From: Echiichthys vipera
Taxonomy: Eukaryota > Chordata > Actinopteri > Perciformes > Trachinidae
NCBI GenBank assembly: GCA_963691815.1
Contig: OY829654.1
Span: 5,847,378-5,911,377, forward strand
DNA length: 64,000 bases
Reading direction: 5' to 3'
Numbering within the stretch: position 1 is the first letter of the stretch; every line of letters starts with the position of its first letter. Of this stretch, positions 9,637-43,600 are shown piece by piece. Below the pieces are notes generated by a model. The model did no database searches, had not been told where the DNA came from, and saw only the letters and a program-made list of their open reading frames with translations. Both the position numbers and the translations under genes were made by a program.

Positions 9637-12289
9637 TAACTTCAGCTTTGTAATTTTGATGTTCCAATTGAGCAATATTTGATTTCATTAAATGCACAAA
9701 AACAGACAAAACAAAGTGGCTTCTACATTACACTGACCTACATGAATACAGTTTGATTGCACTTACATTGAGTTCATCTGACAGCTGTCTCTTCTGTTGT
9801 TAATAAATGCATTTTGTAGATTAAGGATTAACTATCGGGCAAAAATGTATTACAAATACAAGATTTATTAGAACTAAAGTTTTGTAGATTTTGCATGAAA
9901 ACAATGCACACAATCAGTGGTAAAACAATTCCACCGAACAACCTGTGTCCACGTTATGAAATGGGTAAAAGAATGGGAGAAATATTAAAGAGCATGTGGA
10001 GAGTGCTCTACTCAATGTAAGACATGGAGTTAAGAACAATTATTATTTCTCCATCTGGAAATAAATAAATTTAGGGTTGCACATTTGCCTCTGAAAAATC
10101 CTAAAGCAGAATATTTTGAATGCTGAAAAGATGTGCACTTCAATACGGTACAAAAATACAGACACATATACACAAAGTGCCCCCATGCGTACAAAAGTTG
10201 AAGTCGTATTTGGCTCTAAAGCACAACAGGCCCTGAACTTAATGCAGTGTGAAACAGAGGACAGTTTTCTACACTGAATCATACATGAAAACATGAATAT
10301 CTCTCAGGCAAACACATCCCAACCCAGCTCCTCCCTTTGCTACTGTTCTATCAAAGGGATAGTTTGGACATTTGGAAGTAGGGTTGAATGAGGTACTTAT
10401 CCTTAGTCAGTGTGTTGCCTACAATAAATGATGGTGCATTCAGTACGCCATGTTTAGCTATATTTAGAGTATTTTCACCACTTTACAGAGCTATCTATGC
10501 TCTCTTCAAAGCCACCACACTGAATTGACAAAACAGGAATTTTACTTCACAGAACACAGGAGTTGTTGGTCTACTGCCAGTCTCACATTGGTGTTTTAAA
10601 ATGGTTTGGAAGTAACCAAACTCAAAAACGATCAATGCATATCAACCGAATTTATCAATATCAACACATGCTCAAGATCTCCTTAAACTGAGAGAGACGT
10701 ACTCATTGGTAGGCACACCTTACATTATGGTAGAATATTATTGGGTTTAAAGCTGTTTCCAGCTCCCACTTTTTCCTTGTCTTTTCTTCTTTCGCATCCA
10801 GATTTAAGTGCAGGTCCCGGCATAGTGAGGAAATTCACTTCTGCATTAGTTAATAGTTTAGATCACGGCTTAGGTTTACATCAGTAAATTCAGCGGCCGC
10901 CCATATATTTTTTTTCTCCTGCAAACAGTTGCGTATAAAAAAGGAAAAGATGGAGGTTTCATAATGAAACCAGCTGCATTTTACTAAAGCAACAAGAGCA
11001 TAGATGATGATTCAGTTATCCCTGTGTGAACTCAAACAGGGCTGTCCGTGTCTGTCCTCCTGTCTGCTTCCCCAAACTGGTGGCGTGCCGACTGACTGAC
11101 TATAGTTAAGTACCTCATGCAACCCCACTTAATAAACCGAAACTACCCCTTTAATATAAATCTGTAGATTGAATAAATGTACTACAACATACAGTGATGG
11201 TTTTTACTAAGATAGACCCCCAGCCTCCATTCTCTGCTTTCTCATTCTATTGCAAAACATACACAACTCATTTAAAACCACCTGGGTGCTAAACAGCATT
11301 GTATGAGAAACACCACAGGAACATACAGTACAGTGACACTCATAAGCTTCCTAGTTTTCCTTCTCTAATTGGTTTATCAGCTCCCAAACCAAAGCAGCAG
11401 AATGACTATATTTGCATTAATATACGTATAAATCCCAGTGAAAATAGAAGGTTTCACAGTGTAGTACACCACAGTCTCAAATGCAATTAGCCAAAGTGTA
11501 ACTCCAGATGCTTTGGACTCTTAAGAGACTGACAAGCAACCAGACTTTACAGTAGCGTTGGATTACAGTTTGCAATATTTTAACAGTATTTTCTGGAGAC
11601 ACATTTACCGACTTAATGAAACTTCAGCTTTTTAACCACAAGTTGGACATTGCAGGTAATCAAAAACGATGATAGTATCAGTTATAACTCCTCAATCTTT
11701 CACACATCTGCTGCGGTTGAATTTGTGTCTCATCAATCAGGTTTAAGGCACAGTGGAGAGAATATTCAGTCTGCGTATGTTATTAACATTCCTTCATAAT
11801 ACAAACACATGTCGTGACAAAGTGTACTGAGATTAAGGATTGAGTTAAAAGCCCTTTTTGCAAAAATGTTGACACACTTGTGACACACTGTGATGAAATC
11901 TTCTCGAGCGCTGCTTCTCCAAGTACTGAGGACATACTCTACCATCCAGCCCCGACTTTAACATACAATCACATTCAGAAGATCTGAATCAGTTTTGTGT
12001 CCTTCAGTTTTCAAACCTTTTTCAAGAGAGGAGCGTCACAGAGCATCACACAGTCACACCGGCAAAAACCTTTTAGAGGAGCTGCGGCGGTCTGCGTGAT
12101 GCTTTTTTTCCCCTCCTCAGCGGTCATCTTTGATCTCTGGTCCTAACTGAGGAGGAGGAGGCGGGCCGTCTCTCCCTCCAACACTGCTGGTGACCTGCAG
12201 AAAAAGAACTATTTGTCTTTTAACAGACTTTGTACGTCACATTTATTCATTCATTTATTTATTTGTTACCTGAGGTGGTCGACAACATC
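9637..12289 (-). other. Probable jph2 3' UTR
   Basis: 2.65 kb downstream of the jph2 stop codon with no credible ORF and few recognisable repeats. A short GC-rich patch lies directly after the stop (12120-12200). I infer UTR from position and absence of transposons only. Confidence 0.4.
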
Positions 12290-33729
<21,440 letters not shown>

Positions 33730-35731
33730 GCCTCCCCGCAGCGTAATTACGCACCGATCAGAAAGTAGAGTTAGTCTGTTACCTGGCTAAAGACACAACC
33801 TCCGTCAGTCGGACTTCACCTTCACCTGACATCAAAACCGATTGGAGATATCCTTGGTGCTAAACTTGTGGGGGTTCCTTCTTTTGGAGTTGGTTTGGGA
33901 ATTTCTGCGCGTGTCCATGAAGCTCCGGAGCGCACTTGAACACTTTACAGAAACTTTTATTTCTCCCTCTTTTACTCCAGTGTCTTCTCCTTCTCCTTCT
34001 TCTCCTTCTTCTTCTTCTTCTTGGAGTCCTCGTATTCACTCGCCAATCTTCTCTTCCTCCAGAATAACTGATGCGTTGTGTTACAAATTTGGATGACTTG
34101 GTTATTAAATCGAATTATTTCTGTCTTTGAAGAGCCACTGGTCTTACATGGCTTTTTCCAGGTGGCCACCGAGAAAAGCCCCTGTTCCCCCCTCGTCCCT
34201 GCCACCCAGCGATCTCCTGACAGTCGCTGCTGGTGGAAATATTTTCGCAGACCCAACAAGGCGACCCATCCACGCACACACACCCTTCCAAAAATACAAC
34301 CCAATCCTAACCCTGCTGCTGCCTGCAAGGAGCCATGGCAGAGTCTTGCCACCTGAAGTACTCTGCTCTCTATAAGCTTCACCCTGCAGTTAATGTAGTG
34401 GCTATTCTGTAATAATAAAGCTGATGAAATAGATGCTTGGAAGAAGATAAATCTCTGTAATTTCCCACTGATGTTCCTGCATGGTCTCATAGATCTTATA
34501 ATATTATATTTCCACTCCAAATGGAAATTTCAGCCTGTATGTCTGTGGTTATGATAACTTTATTTAAAAGTAAACATATGCCTATATGTTAATATTTTAT
34601 TATGCAGTCCTATATGACTGTATCATTGCAGGATTGTTTGGCAATATTGTTTAATACTTTAAAAATTGAATCATGATAATATAGGAGCATTTCCACAAAC
34701 ACAGTTTGCTGGATAACTGTATGCCTTTACTTGCAAAATATGTAATTTACTGCAAATGTATTCACTCATTAATTGCTTTTTATTTATTTATTTTATTTTA
34801 CAACCTGCTTTAATTGACACACAGTGGGAATGAATGTTGGACATGTAACAGTAGTGAGCTCTCTTCAGTCCCCCTGCTGGGAAATGACGGGAACTACAAG
34901 AACATCAATACTTTTATAAATCCTTTTCAAGTTATTATCATTATTTCCAATGACAAAGACAGAATTAGATCAAAATATGAGCAACAACAATAAACATCAG
35001 AGTTAGGTGTGAAGCTATTAGGAGAAAAGAAAAGAAAAAGTGAGTACTTTTTTTAAATGAGAGTGGAAAGAAGCAAGTTCTGCAACATTATTTATTTATT
35101 TATTATTATTTTGTACTTTCCCCTCTTTTTTACCTCTTAGGCCCTTGGAAATGTGAAAGGATTTTTTTCCGTATTACATTTCAGAGGGAAATATTATACT
35201 TTTATTCCAATATATGTATTTGAAAGCTTTAGTTACCTTGCAGATAAAGATCATATATACAAAAATATAAATATGTTTTTGGTACTTTAAGTATATTTTG
35301 ATGCTACTACTTTTGTACTTTTAATGCAGGACTTGTAGTTGTAAGATAGTATTTATAGGCCATAGTATTGCTGCTATTTAAAGGGAGACACTACAGGTTT
35401 AAAGGGGAAAACAACATAAACGTCTCCAGTTGATTATTTACATTAGGACAAATATTTTTTTAATTAAAAGTTTTCTGAACGTTTATGTTTAAATATGCAA
35501 ATTAAGCATTCTCTTATGAAATATCTGCTCATTTTCGTACATTTCCAGAACATAAATGTGAACATTGGATAAAGTCAGGTTCAGAATTCTTGTTTCATTT
35601 TGTTGACATATTGGAGTCAATGGCTTTTACAGATATCTCTTTTTATCACTCCATAAATCAGAAACCACTGGCAACACACTTTTTAAAAAATCAATCGCTA
35701 TGTTTGTAGGAATAAAATGTTAAATATATAT

Positions 35732-35767
35732 AATCACAGCCTGATTAGTATAAATCAGGCTGTGATT
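35732..35767. repeat. Perfect 15-bp stem-loop
   Basis: AATCACAGCCTGATT and its exact inverse AATCAGGCTGTGATT are separated by six bases. It lies between two related direct copies of an 'AAGTTTTCTGAA...TGTTTAAATATGC' segment (35468-35510 and 35972-36020), suggesting an interspersed repeat. Confidence 0.85.
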
Positions 35768-36139
35768 GATATATGAACAAATCCATCTGTATAAACCTGC
35801 AGAATATAGATATGCACGTAACTGTAGAGTTTGGTGTCTGTAACTCCTGCTGTGGTGGAGATTTCTGTCCCAGAGTGAGAAAAAACCTTATGGATTTTAA
35901 TAAAAATTTACATAGTAGATACAACAATGAACCTTCCCCAGTTACTGACATTAAGACAGCTTTTGTATTACAAGTTTTCTGAAATGTTATGTTTAAATAT
36001 GCTAATGAGGCATTCTATTGTGTTAACTTTTGCTGAATTTAGGAGAAATAAACAGACACCAACAGACGTAGTTGTAAAAAATAAATAATTTTTTTCTGTT
36101 GTTTTCTTCATGATTTTCTTTTTATCTGAGTATCCTTCT

Positions 36140-36142
<3 letters not shown>

Positions 36143-36214
<72 letters not shown>

Positions 36215-36216
36215 TG

Positions 36217-36248
<32 letters not shown>

Positions 36249-36269
36249 GGCACACACACACACACACAC
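36143..36269. repeat. (AC)n microsatellite
   Basis: About 125 bp of almost pure CA, with CGCATGCACG and AGG interruptions. It lies 1.2 kb upstream of the gdap1l1 start codon. Confidence 0.95.
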
Positions 36270-37294
36270 TGACTAATTAATTTACAGAAAACTACAAAAG
36301 CTAATAAATGAATGCAAAGAAATTACACATTTCTCCCTTTAATAAAATAGTAATGCAATTTTATTTATTTTTATTATTCTGAACGCATTTCTATTTTTAG
36401 ACAAGATAACACTTTGTCTTTGGAAATGTGTCTTGCAACACAAGCTCCAACAATTACACAATTACACATGAAGACATGAGACAAAATAAATAAAAACATA
36501 AACAACTGTGACTAATAAATATGATGGGGGGCCACCCTGCAAGAGTGTTTGATACTAAAATATATCAATGAGTTCATAATCTTTGAGTTAATTAAATACA
36601 TATGCAAGAAATGATAGTATATAGTTGATATTTATGAGAAAAACCAAATTGTATTTCGTAAGATACTTTTTAAGAGAAGTTAAAACAATGGTTGAGTTTT
36701 GAAAAAACAAAAGTATGTATCTCTATGCTTTCTTTATTGTGTAATATTATTATTTTCTGTATGACCTTTTCGAATAAATGCAAATCAAATCTAATACACA
36801 AATATACAATACACATAAACAATTCAGTACCTATATTTTGTCCCAAAGGTGCACAAGTAAAGTAGACCAACACATGTTGAATATCTGTTGACATTTCCTT
36901 TGACTTCCTTGTTTGTTTTTGGGGTCAGTTGCACGTGCAGAGTGTGCAGTATTGAACCCTCGTACCGTCTGCAGCCTCCGTGTCCTTAACAGAGGAGCCG
37001 GGTGACCTTCCAGTGAAACGCCCCCTTCGCGGGTCTCCACCGCGCATGTTTGTGCGTGGCTCATCATGTGATGCGAGACGGTGGTTACACATCGATTTAT
37101 TTGCATGTGCACGAGTAAGAAGCGATTTTGCATATGGATTTTTTTAACGAGTCCTACATATATATATATATATATATACAGGTATACTGTATCGGTCATC
37201 CATCGGAGGTGAAGCTGATTTCAGCACCGGAGCTGTCCGAGACTGACGGATGCTGCTGCCGCGTGAACCAATGATGCTGAGCTCGAGCTGTTGA

Positions 37295-37298
<4 letters not shown>

Positions 37299-37370
<72 letters not shown>
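37299..37370 (+). repeat. (CT)n tract in the gdap1l1 leader or proximal promoter
   Basis: 36 perfect CT units end 67 bases before the ATG at 37438; a looser pyrimidine-rich stretch continues to about 37420. It is in frame with the gdap1l1 ORF and would read as a Leu-Ser run, but no in-frame ATG precedes it, so it is most likely 5' UTR or core promoter. Confidence 0.9.
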
Positions 37371-37373
<3 letters not shown>

Positions 37374-37437
37374 CCTCTCTCCTAGTCTCCCCCTTCCTCG
37401 CTCCTCTCCTCTCCTCCACACGCACAAAACGCTTGTC

Positions 37438-37617
37438 ATGGCGTCTTCCAACCATGTTACCCCCACCAACTGTAGCTGGTGGCCCATCTCAGCCATGGAC
37501 GAGGACGGCAAAATCACAGACGGGGAGGAGTGCGAAGAACCGACGGCGGAGCTCAAACCCTTCAATAAAGACAGGCTCGTTTTGTACCATTGGACGCAGT
37601 CTTTCACCTCCCAAAAG
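37438..37617 (+). CDS. gdap1l1: gdap1l1 exon 1
   Basis: Residues 1-60, ending WTQSFTSQK at the donor CAAAAG|GTAAAA. The start is set by the family N-terminus. The context GCTTGTCATGG is moderate (G at +4, C at -3). Confidence 0.95.
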
Positions 37618-40600
37618 GTAAAAAAAAAAAGGGAGAGAGAGAGAGGTAGCATGAAAATGGAGGTGGCAACCACCTCTCTTTGCATGATGCTACAGCGTGC
37701 AGCTCGCTGTGTTTGTTTGTCCGGTTGAAAAGCTGCTTGTTGTGCATGCTTATTCCTGCACACACCGGAGTGTGAATATGATCCTGCAGCTGGGCAGATC
37801 TCTCTGTTTGAGACGTTTAGAAAAGGTGCTGCAGCAGCATGGGGCACATTTCCTCGACATATAAACTGGATTTGGGGGTCAATTTTCAGTGTATTTACCA
37901 TGGCGTACACACACATCACCTTTTATTGACACGTTAAAGCTATTTTGTCTCCTCAGAGCTGCTTAATGTGGCTACAACCTACGTGTCCTGACACATGACA
38001 TCCTAAATAATTGATTCAAATGATGTGCAAAACAAACCAAAGGCCACCTTCCCCCCTTTCTGCAGCTGAATCATACCTTATGTTGATATTTAATACAGGT
38101 CTGCCTTTGCTTACCTTGGCAGACAGCACCTTAAATGAGCATGTGTGATAAAAATCTAGATAGATAACCAGTAAGAAGCTACAAGAAGGTGTTTTCAGAG
38201 CTTTACTTCACAGACAGCATGTATATTAAAGGGGCACTCCTTTTACAGATAAAGTTCAGTTTGTAGTCATTGGTATGACAAGCCTCTTGAAACCATCCTG
38301 ATCTCCGAGCTCCATTGTATATTACTCTCGGATCAGTCTGGTAACGTGTGGCGGAGAAAATTTGGAGAAGTTTGCCAAGCGACCGAACTGATCAGCGTTG
38401 GTTTTGAGGCGGACTTAAGTGTGAAGCAACGAGAAGAGACTGTTCAGCTCTAAACAACATGGCAGCTTCCGCGAATGAGATGAGCGCGGCTATCGATCAT
38501 CATCTAGCCAATGCTTTGTCTCTTGGATCCTTCTGTTGAATATGGACCGGGCACCTGAAATTGGGCCTTTTATCCATAAATTTGCGTTACACAAATCGTA
38601 AATATCCTTTACCGACATGTTGTTTACTTCCTGAGCTTTGCCTCATTGCTGTTAGCACGTCATACGCTTCGTTGATCTGATTGGTTGATTTGGTCCGTAT
38701 GTTGGTGATAGACAGATGGTTTATTCAATCAGCAACCAGTAATTTGCCCCTTCCCAAAAGATCTCCAGATGGATATTCTGAGACAATGAGAATCAATCCA
38801 TCTGGCGGTGTCAGATTAAGGCAGGACCACTCAGCCTGTGAAAACACATCGTGTGTAATGTCTTCTGTGGCTCTGGAGTCAAGTCTGAGAGGAAAATAAC
38901 CTCTGTGACGCATCAGGGTTACCTTAACGCAGCCTTCCAGACTTTGTGTGAGTTTGTGTTTGGGTGTGGAGTCTGAAATAGTGATGTTAATAATTAACCG
39001 TTAACAGTTAAAGGTTCTCTGTGTAACTTCCAGAAAAAAACGACCTGCGACATAGGTGGCCGTCAGTGCGCTGCAGTCAGCATCCGGTTAAAACAGTGAG
39101 ACTAAACGCGATTGAAATGTTGGTATAACGCTGTAAAATAAATTACAATCATATTTACAATAACTCTAGCCTCATCATCAACATCAACATCAACTAATGC
39201 CACGGAACAACTGGCGGCAGATTCATGCCGTGCAGCTGAGTGACAGCCAGCTGGCCAACCATAGCTGAGGTTACGTTGAGCAAGCAAGAAACAAACGTTA
39301 GCCAGCTAGCTGTAACTTATATTGATAAAGGAATTTACAAGCTACGAGCCAGCCAGCCCAGCCCTGGAAGTCTGGATGAATTAGCTGAAGTTATCCACTC
39401 AAGAAAGCTAGCTAGCAAGCTAACATCAGCAGCTAAAACCACACTATATTTCACATGTCAGTGTTTTCTGTAGGCTTTTTATCGGAGGCATCAAAAGAGT
39501 CTTGTTGTACTATCGGCCAGGTGCACAGGACAGCCGCCAACCTTAGGTCCATCTCCGGGCCGCTGCTGCAGAATGTATAAGGGAAGAACAGCATGTGTGG
39601 ACATGTGTTGATGTTAGTGGACTCTATTTAACTATCACTGTTGGACGTAGGCGAGCCGAAGAGAGGCGAGGGACTCAGTAGCAAAGCATCACATTCTCAT
39701 TAGAGTCGGTCCACACACTGTTATAGGCAAGAAAGTCGTTTTTTATCATTTGCATTTTTTAGTTACGTAACAACTCATTCAACCACTGGTGATGCAAACG
39801 ATTAATTCATGTGTACTCAAAAATATATTTTGTTTCTTGGTAAAAGAAAAATAGGCAATACAATCTATTTCTTAACTTGCCGGTGCTCACTTTGCACTTG
39901 GTCAAATCAGCCGTCCATGCCAGGCAGACACACAGCTCACAACCTCGCAGGTGTATGTGGTGGAGACAGACTTGGACATATATTATGCGGACGGTTTCAT
40001 GGACGCACAAGTGTCCATGACAATGCATGCATGCAGCATCATTGCTGCATGATGGGTACAAGTCTGCCAGCTATTGCCCTCCTGAACTCTCTGTTTTTCT
40101 GCTTGTCAGCAAACTGTGGATGCTAAATTAGCATCCACAGTTTAAAAGACATGCTTTTCCAGACAGGAAGGGTCTGATAGAGACCTGAAGCCCTGATGTA
40201 GCTTCTGTTCCACTAGCTTCAATAACCCAGTGTTTACATCAGCATTTGCTTCATCAGTCTTTCTGAAAAAACACACTGGTTTTGGGTTTTTTCTTTTCCA
40301 TATTCTAAGACAAATTGGCATCCAACTACAAACCTTTGTGATTTTACGCAGCAACTATAGCTCAAGGGTGTTTACGTTATGGTAGCTTTGTTTCACCCAT
40401 ATCTATAACACTCACTATCACTCTCTGCTAAAGTTAGTCTTTTTTTATTCTTTATCTGCTGCTTTTCATTTTTGCCGGATATGATGATAAATGATATATG
40501 TTTTGGACTGTTGGTTGAACAAAACAAGCAAGAACGTCTCTTTAGGCTCTAAAGTTGTGATTGGCCTTTTTTGTACTACTTTATGAAACATGCGAAAGAA

Positions 40601-43600
40601 TAAACTATTAATTGAGAAATTAATCAGCGTCTATAATGAAAATAATTGTTAGTTGTTCACTAGTGATTACCGTGATGTCTGAATCGCCTCTGGACTCGCT
40701 TTGTTAAAGAATGATAAAATACAGAAATATTAAATGAATAACAATATCAGATAGTTTTAAAAAATGACCACCTTAGTGTAAACATATGGCGTAAACAACA
40801 CGACACACTGCTGAGAAAAAAAGGCTCTGATTCAAGGCTGATTCTCTTTTGATGCACTTTTACAAATGGGGTCTTGAATGAGTGGACTGAGGGGTATTAT
40901 TCAGTTGCATTATGGGAAACGCAGTATTCATCTGTCTTTTGGAAGTTTCCCAAAGGAACTGCAATAAAAACTTTTAAAAAGTATTAAGTTATGAAATGAG
41001 AACTGGTGCTCTTGTTCATTGACCTCCATCTGTGCTTTATTCAAACTACGTACACTTACGTTTTATATACAGCATGTGAATTCGAGAGCAGAAACTTTGA
41101 TTGATTAAACAGAAAAGTTGATTAATTGCTTTGGTCGGTTGATCAACTATTTGGAAAATTGTTAAGATTATTATACCAATCTGGTTCCAGTTTTTCAAAA
41201 GTAACGATTAATTTATTCCTCAAACAAATAATTGACACATTAATTCATCTTTCGCTCAATGCACCATCACTAAGTTTTAGGGATGTGCTGATTTATCGAC
41301 CGCACTTAGGTATCAGTCCGTATTCGTCTCATTGACTGCAATTGGTCTGCAAATAAGATGACATTCACAGATGGTGGTGGTTGATCTTTATCTGCTGTGT
41401 CGCATCAATTTTGATAGTGAAGTCACTTCAGCTACTCTAGCTCCAGAAGTGAGACGATGATTGTGACAGTGAGCCTGGTGTTCGCCCTCTGCTGAGTGAC
41501 AACCTCAGACTTCAGTGGATGTGAGCCAGCAATGGAGCCTCATCAGTGACGTCCCAACACGAGGCTGAGCGTCTACTCAAGGTTGTTGGAGAAGAATATA
41601 TGGAATTACCATTCTTCAGTTCATAGAGACAGAGCTGTAGCTGTTTTATTACTGCCAACCACAGAAACGTTGATATTGTACGCCCTTTTATGTACGTATG
41701 CAATGAAGCAGAGTTTGTTTTACTATGTCACCTGACTTCAGGAGCACGTAATATTAAAGGAAGGTCAGGCTTTTGTTAGTTGAAAGCCCGGTTGGTGTTG
41801 CATACAGATGTAAAAGGGCCCCAAAAATGTTAAATATCAACATTTCTGTGTTTTTTTTAGAAACCTGGACTGCCAAAAAATGTGACCAACCTTAAACAGG
41901 TATTTGGTATTTAAGTCTGGCGTAACACCCTTTCAAAATACTCTTTCCAGGTCCAAACACCCCGTCGAACAAAACATACAACAATTGCCGAACCTGTGAA
42001 ACTTTCTCCGGTCACTTCTTTCTTCAGTGAGACACCTTTTCATCGATAGATCTGTTCAAACAACGGCAACACTGCGGCATTGTAGAAGTACAAGGTTTGT
42101 ACTGTCTTGGTCCCGGAAATAGTACTTCTAAATGACGTCACATCACAACTTCAAGACCAGGTAGCTCTGTCTCTATAAACTGAAGGATGGTGTTTCAGTA
42201 TATTCCTCTCCAACAACATTGAGTTGATGCTCGGCCTCGTGTTGCGACGTCACTTCTGAGGCTCCATTGTTGGCTCACAACCACTGAAGTCTGAGGTTGT
42301 CACTTACGTTTAAACACCAGGTTCACTGTCACAATCCTCTCCTCAATCCTGGAGCCGGCGTAGCCGAAGTGACTTCACGATCATGTTGGGCATGCAGTTT
42401 TTTTTAGAACAAAACATTCATTTCAATAAAACTGCAGCATTGAATTCCTGATTCTGTCTTTGTACAATGGTGTGACATTTGTTGTTATGCGAGCTGATGT
42501 GTACTTTAAATGGCATTTTGGGGTTGGCTTTTATGAGATTAAGAGGCCTAGGTTGCACTAGGTTTTCCACTCCACCAGAATTGAACAGAATATTTTGTGC
42601 TTAACTCAAATGTTTGTGACGTGATTGGTCACAGTACCTCCACAGCACCTTTAAAGATTGTGTTAGATTTCGTCAATGTTGTGTGGCTTGAAAACACTTT
42701 TACCTTTCTCTAAAAAGATAACCTGCACTTAACACTTTGGCGACGGCACACTGGGCAAGCTATGACAACAACCCTGTGAGGACCATATCAAGGGGATTAT
42801 TTACCAGTCTGTGTATGCCTCAGCAAGTAAGAGAGAGCTGAGCCATTGAATTTCTCCTGCATGACACTTCCTTTATCCTCCTCTCTGTCTATAATGCCTC
42901 ACGACTAACTGCCACTGTAACTGTTCTCCCATGGCCTGAAGTGAGAAAACAGTATATGCATCTGCCTCACATGAGTGATGTATTGTGTACACAACATATA
43001 TGATAAAGATGGAGACAGATGAAGCTCGAAACTCTGGAGTAACAGCACAGTTAGAGGCCAGCTTCACAGATCAATAGAGCACTGGAAACCTCAAAGCCTG
43101 CAGGTTTGAGATTAACACCTTTAATAAACATTCTCTGAGACTGTAACGCTGCTGTTTGCTGTCTAGCGAGTATCTGGTCAGTCATTTAAAAGTTGGCTTC
43201 AATTTAATTGTGCATTAAGAACCAGTGGTGGATGAAGTATTCAGATGTTTTATTTAAGTAACAAGGTAACAATACTCTGTTGCAAGTAAAATCATTCCAA
43301 ATCAAGGACAGGGAGTCAACCCTGTTCAAACCAGGGCCAAGGTGCCCCTACTACCAGAGTCAGAAGGTGATACTGTAGGTAGTTGGCTTGTTAGTATCAT
43401 GGATGAATAACTGAATTGGCAAAATGGGTTAAGATGGGTTCATGGTCGCCGGGTTGAAGGCTTGCATGTGCAAAAATTACGTCGTCACGTCTTTCGCAAA
43501 GGCTCCAAAAGTTGTGTGCCGCTCCATAAACAAAGCTTTAAGGGCCAGTGGACCCTGGACCACCATGGTTGGATTAGCAAAGTCAGGGGCCCTGAATGTT

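Larger units (their letters stand above)
33730..37437. other. Intergenic region between divergent jph2 and gdap1l1
   Basis: About 3.7 kb between the two start codons, so it should hold both promoters. Contents: a pyrimidine-rich run near 33960-34025, a stepwise AAGTA copy (35160-35390), a stem-loop with flanking direct repeats (35468-36020), a long (AC)n tract (36143-36269), (TA)n (37157-37179) and (CT)n (37299-37370). The 36940-37080 segment is relatively CpG-rich. No oser1 exon or other gene was recognised. Confidence 0.6.

Noticed and set aside
33842..34375. Frames just upstream of jph2, checked as a candidate oser1 exon
   Set aside because: The translations show low-complexity Ser/Pro text and no Oser1-like motif that I recognise; not supported.
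37291..37728. Long frame reading Leu-Ser repeats into gdap1l1 exon 1
   Set aside because: It begins at TTG and translates the CT microsatellite; the real start is ATG 37438, and the 3' end runs past the exon 1 donor into the intron.
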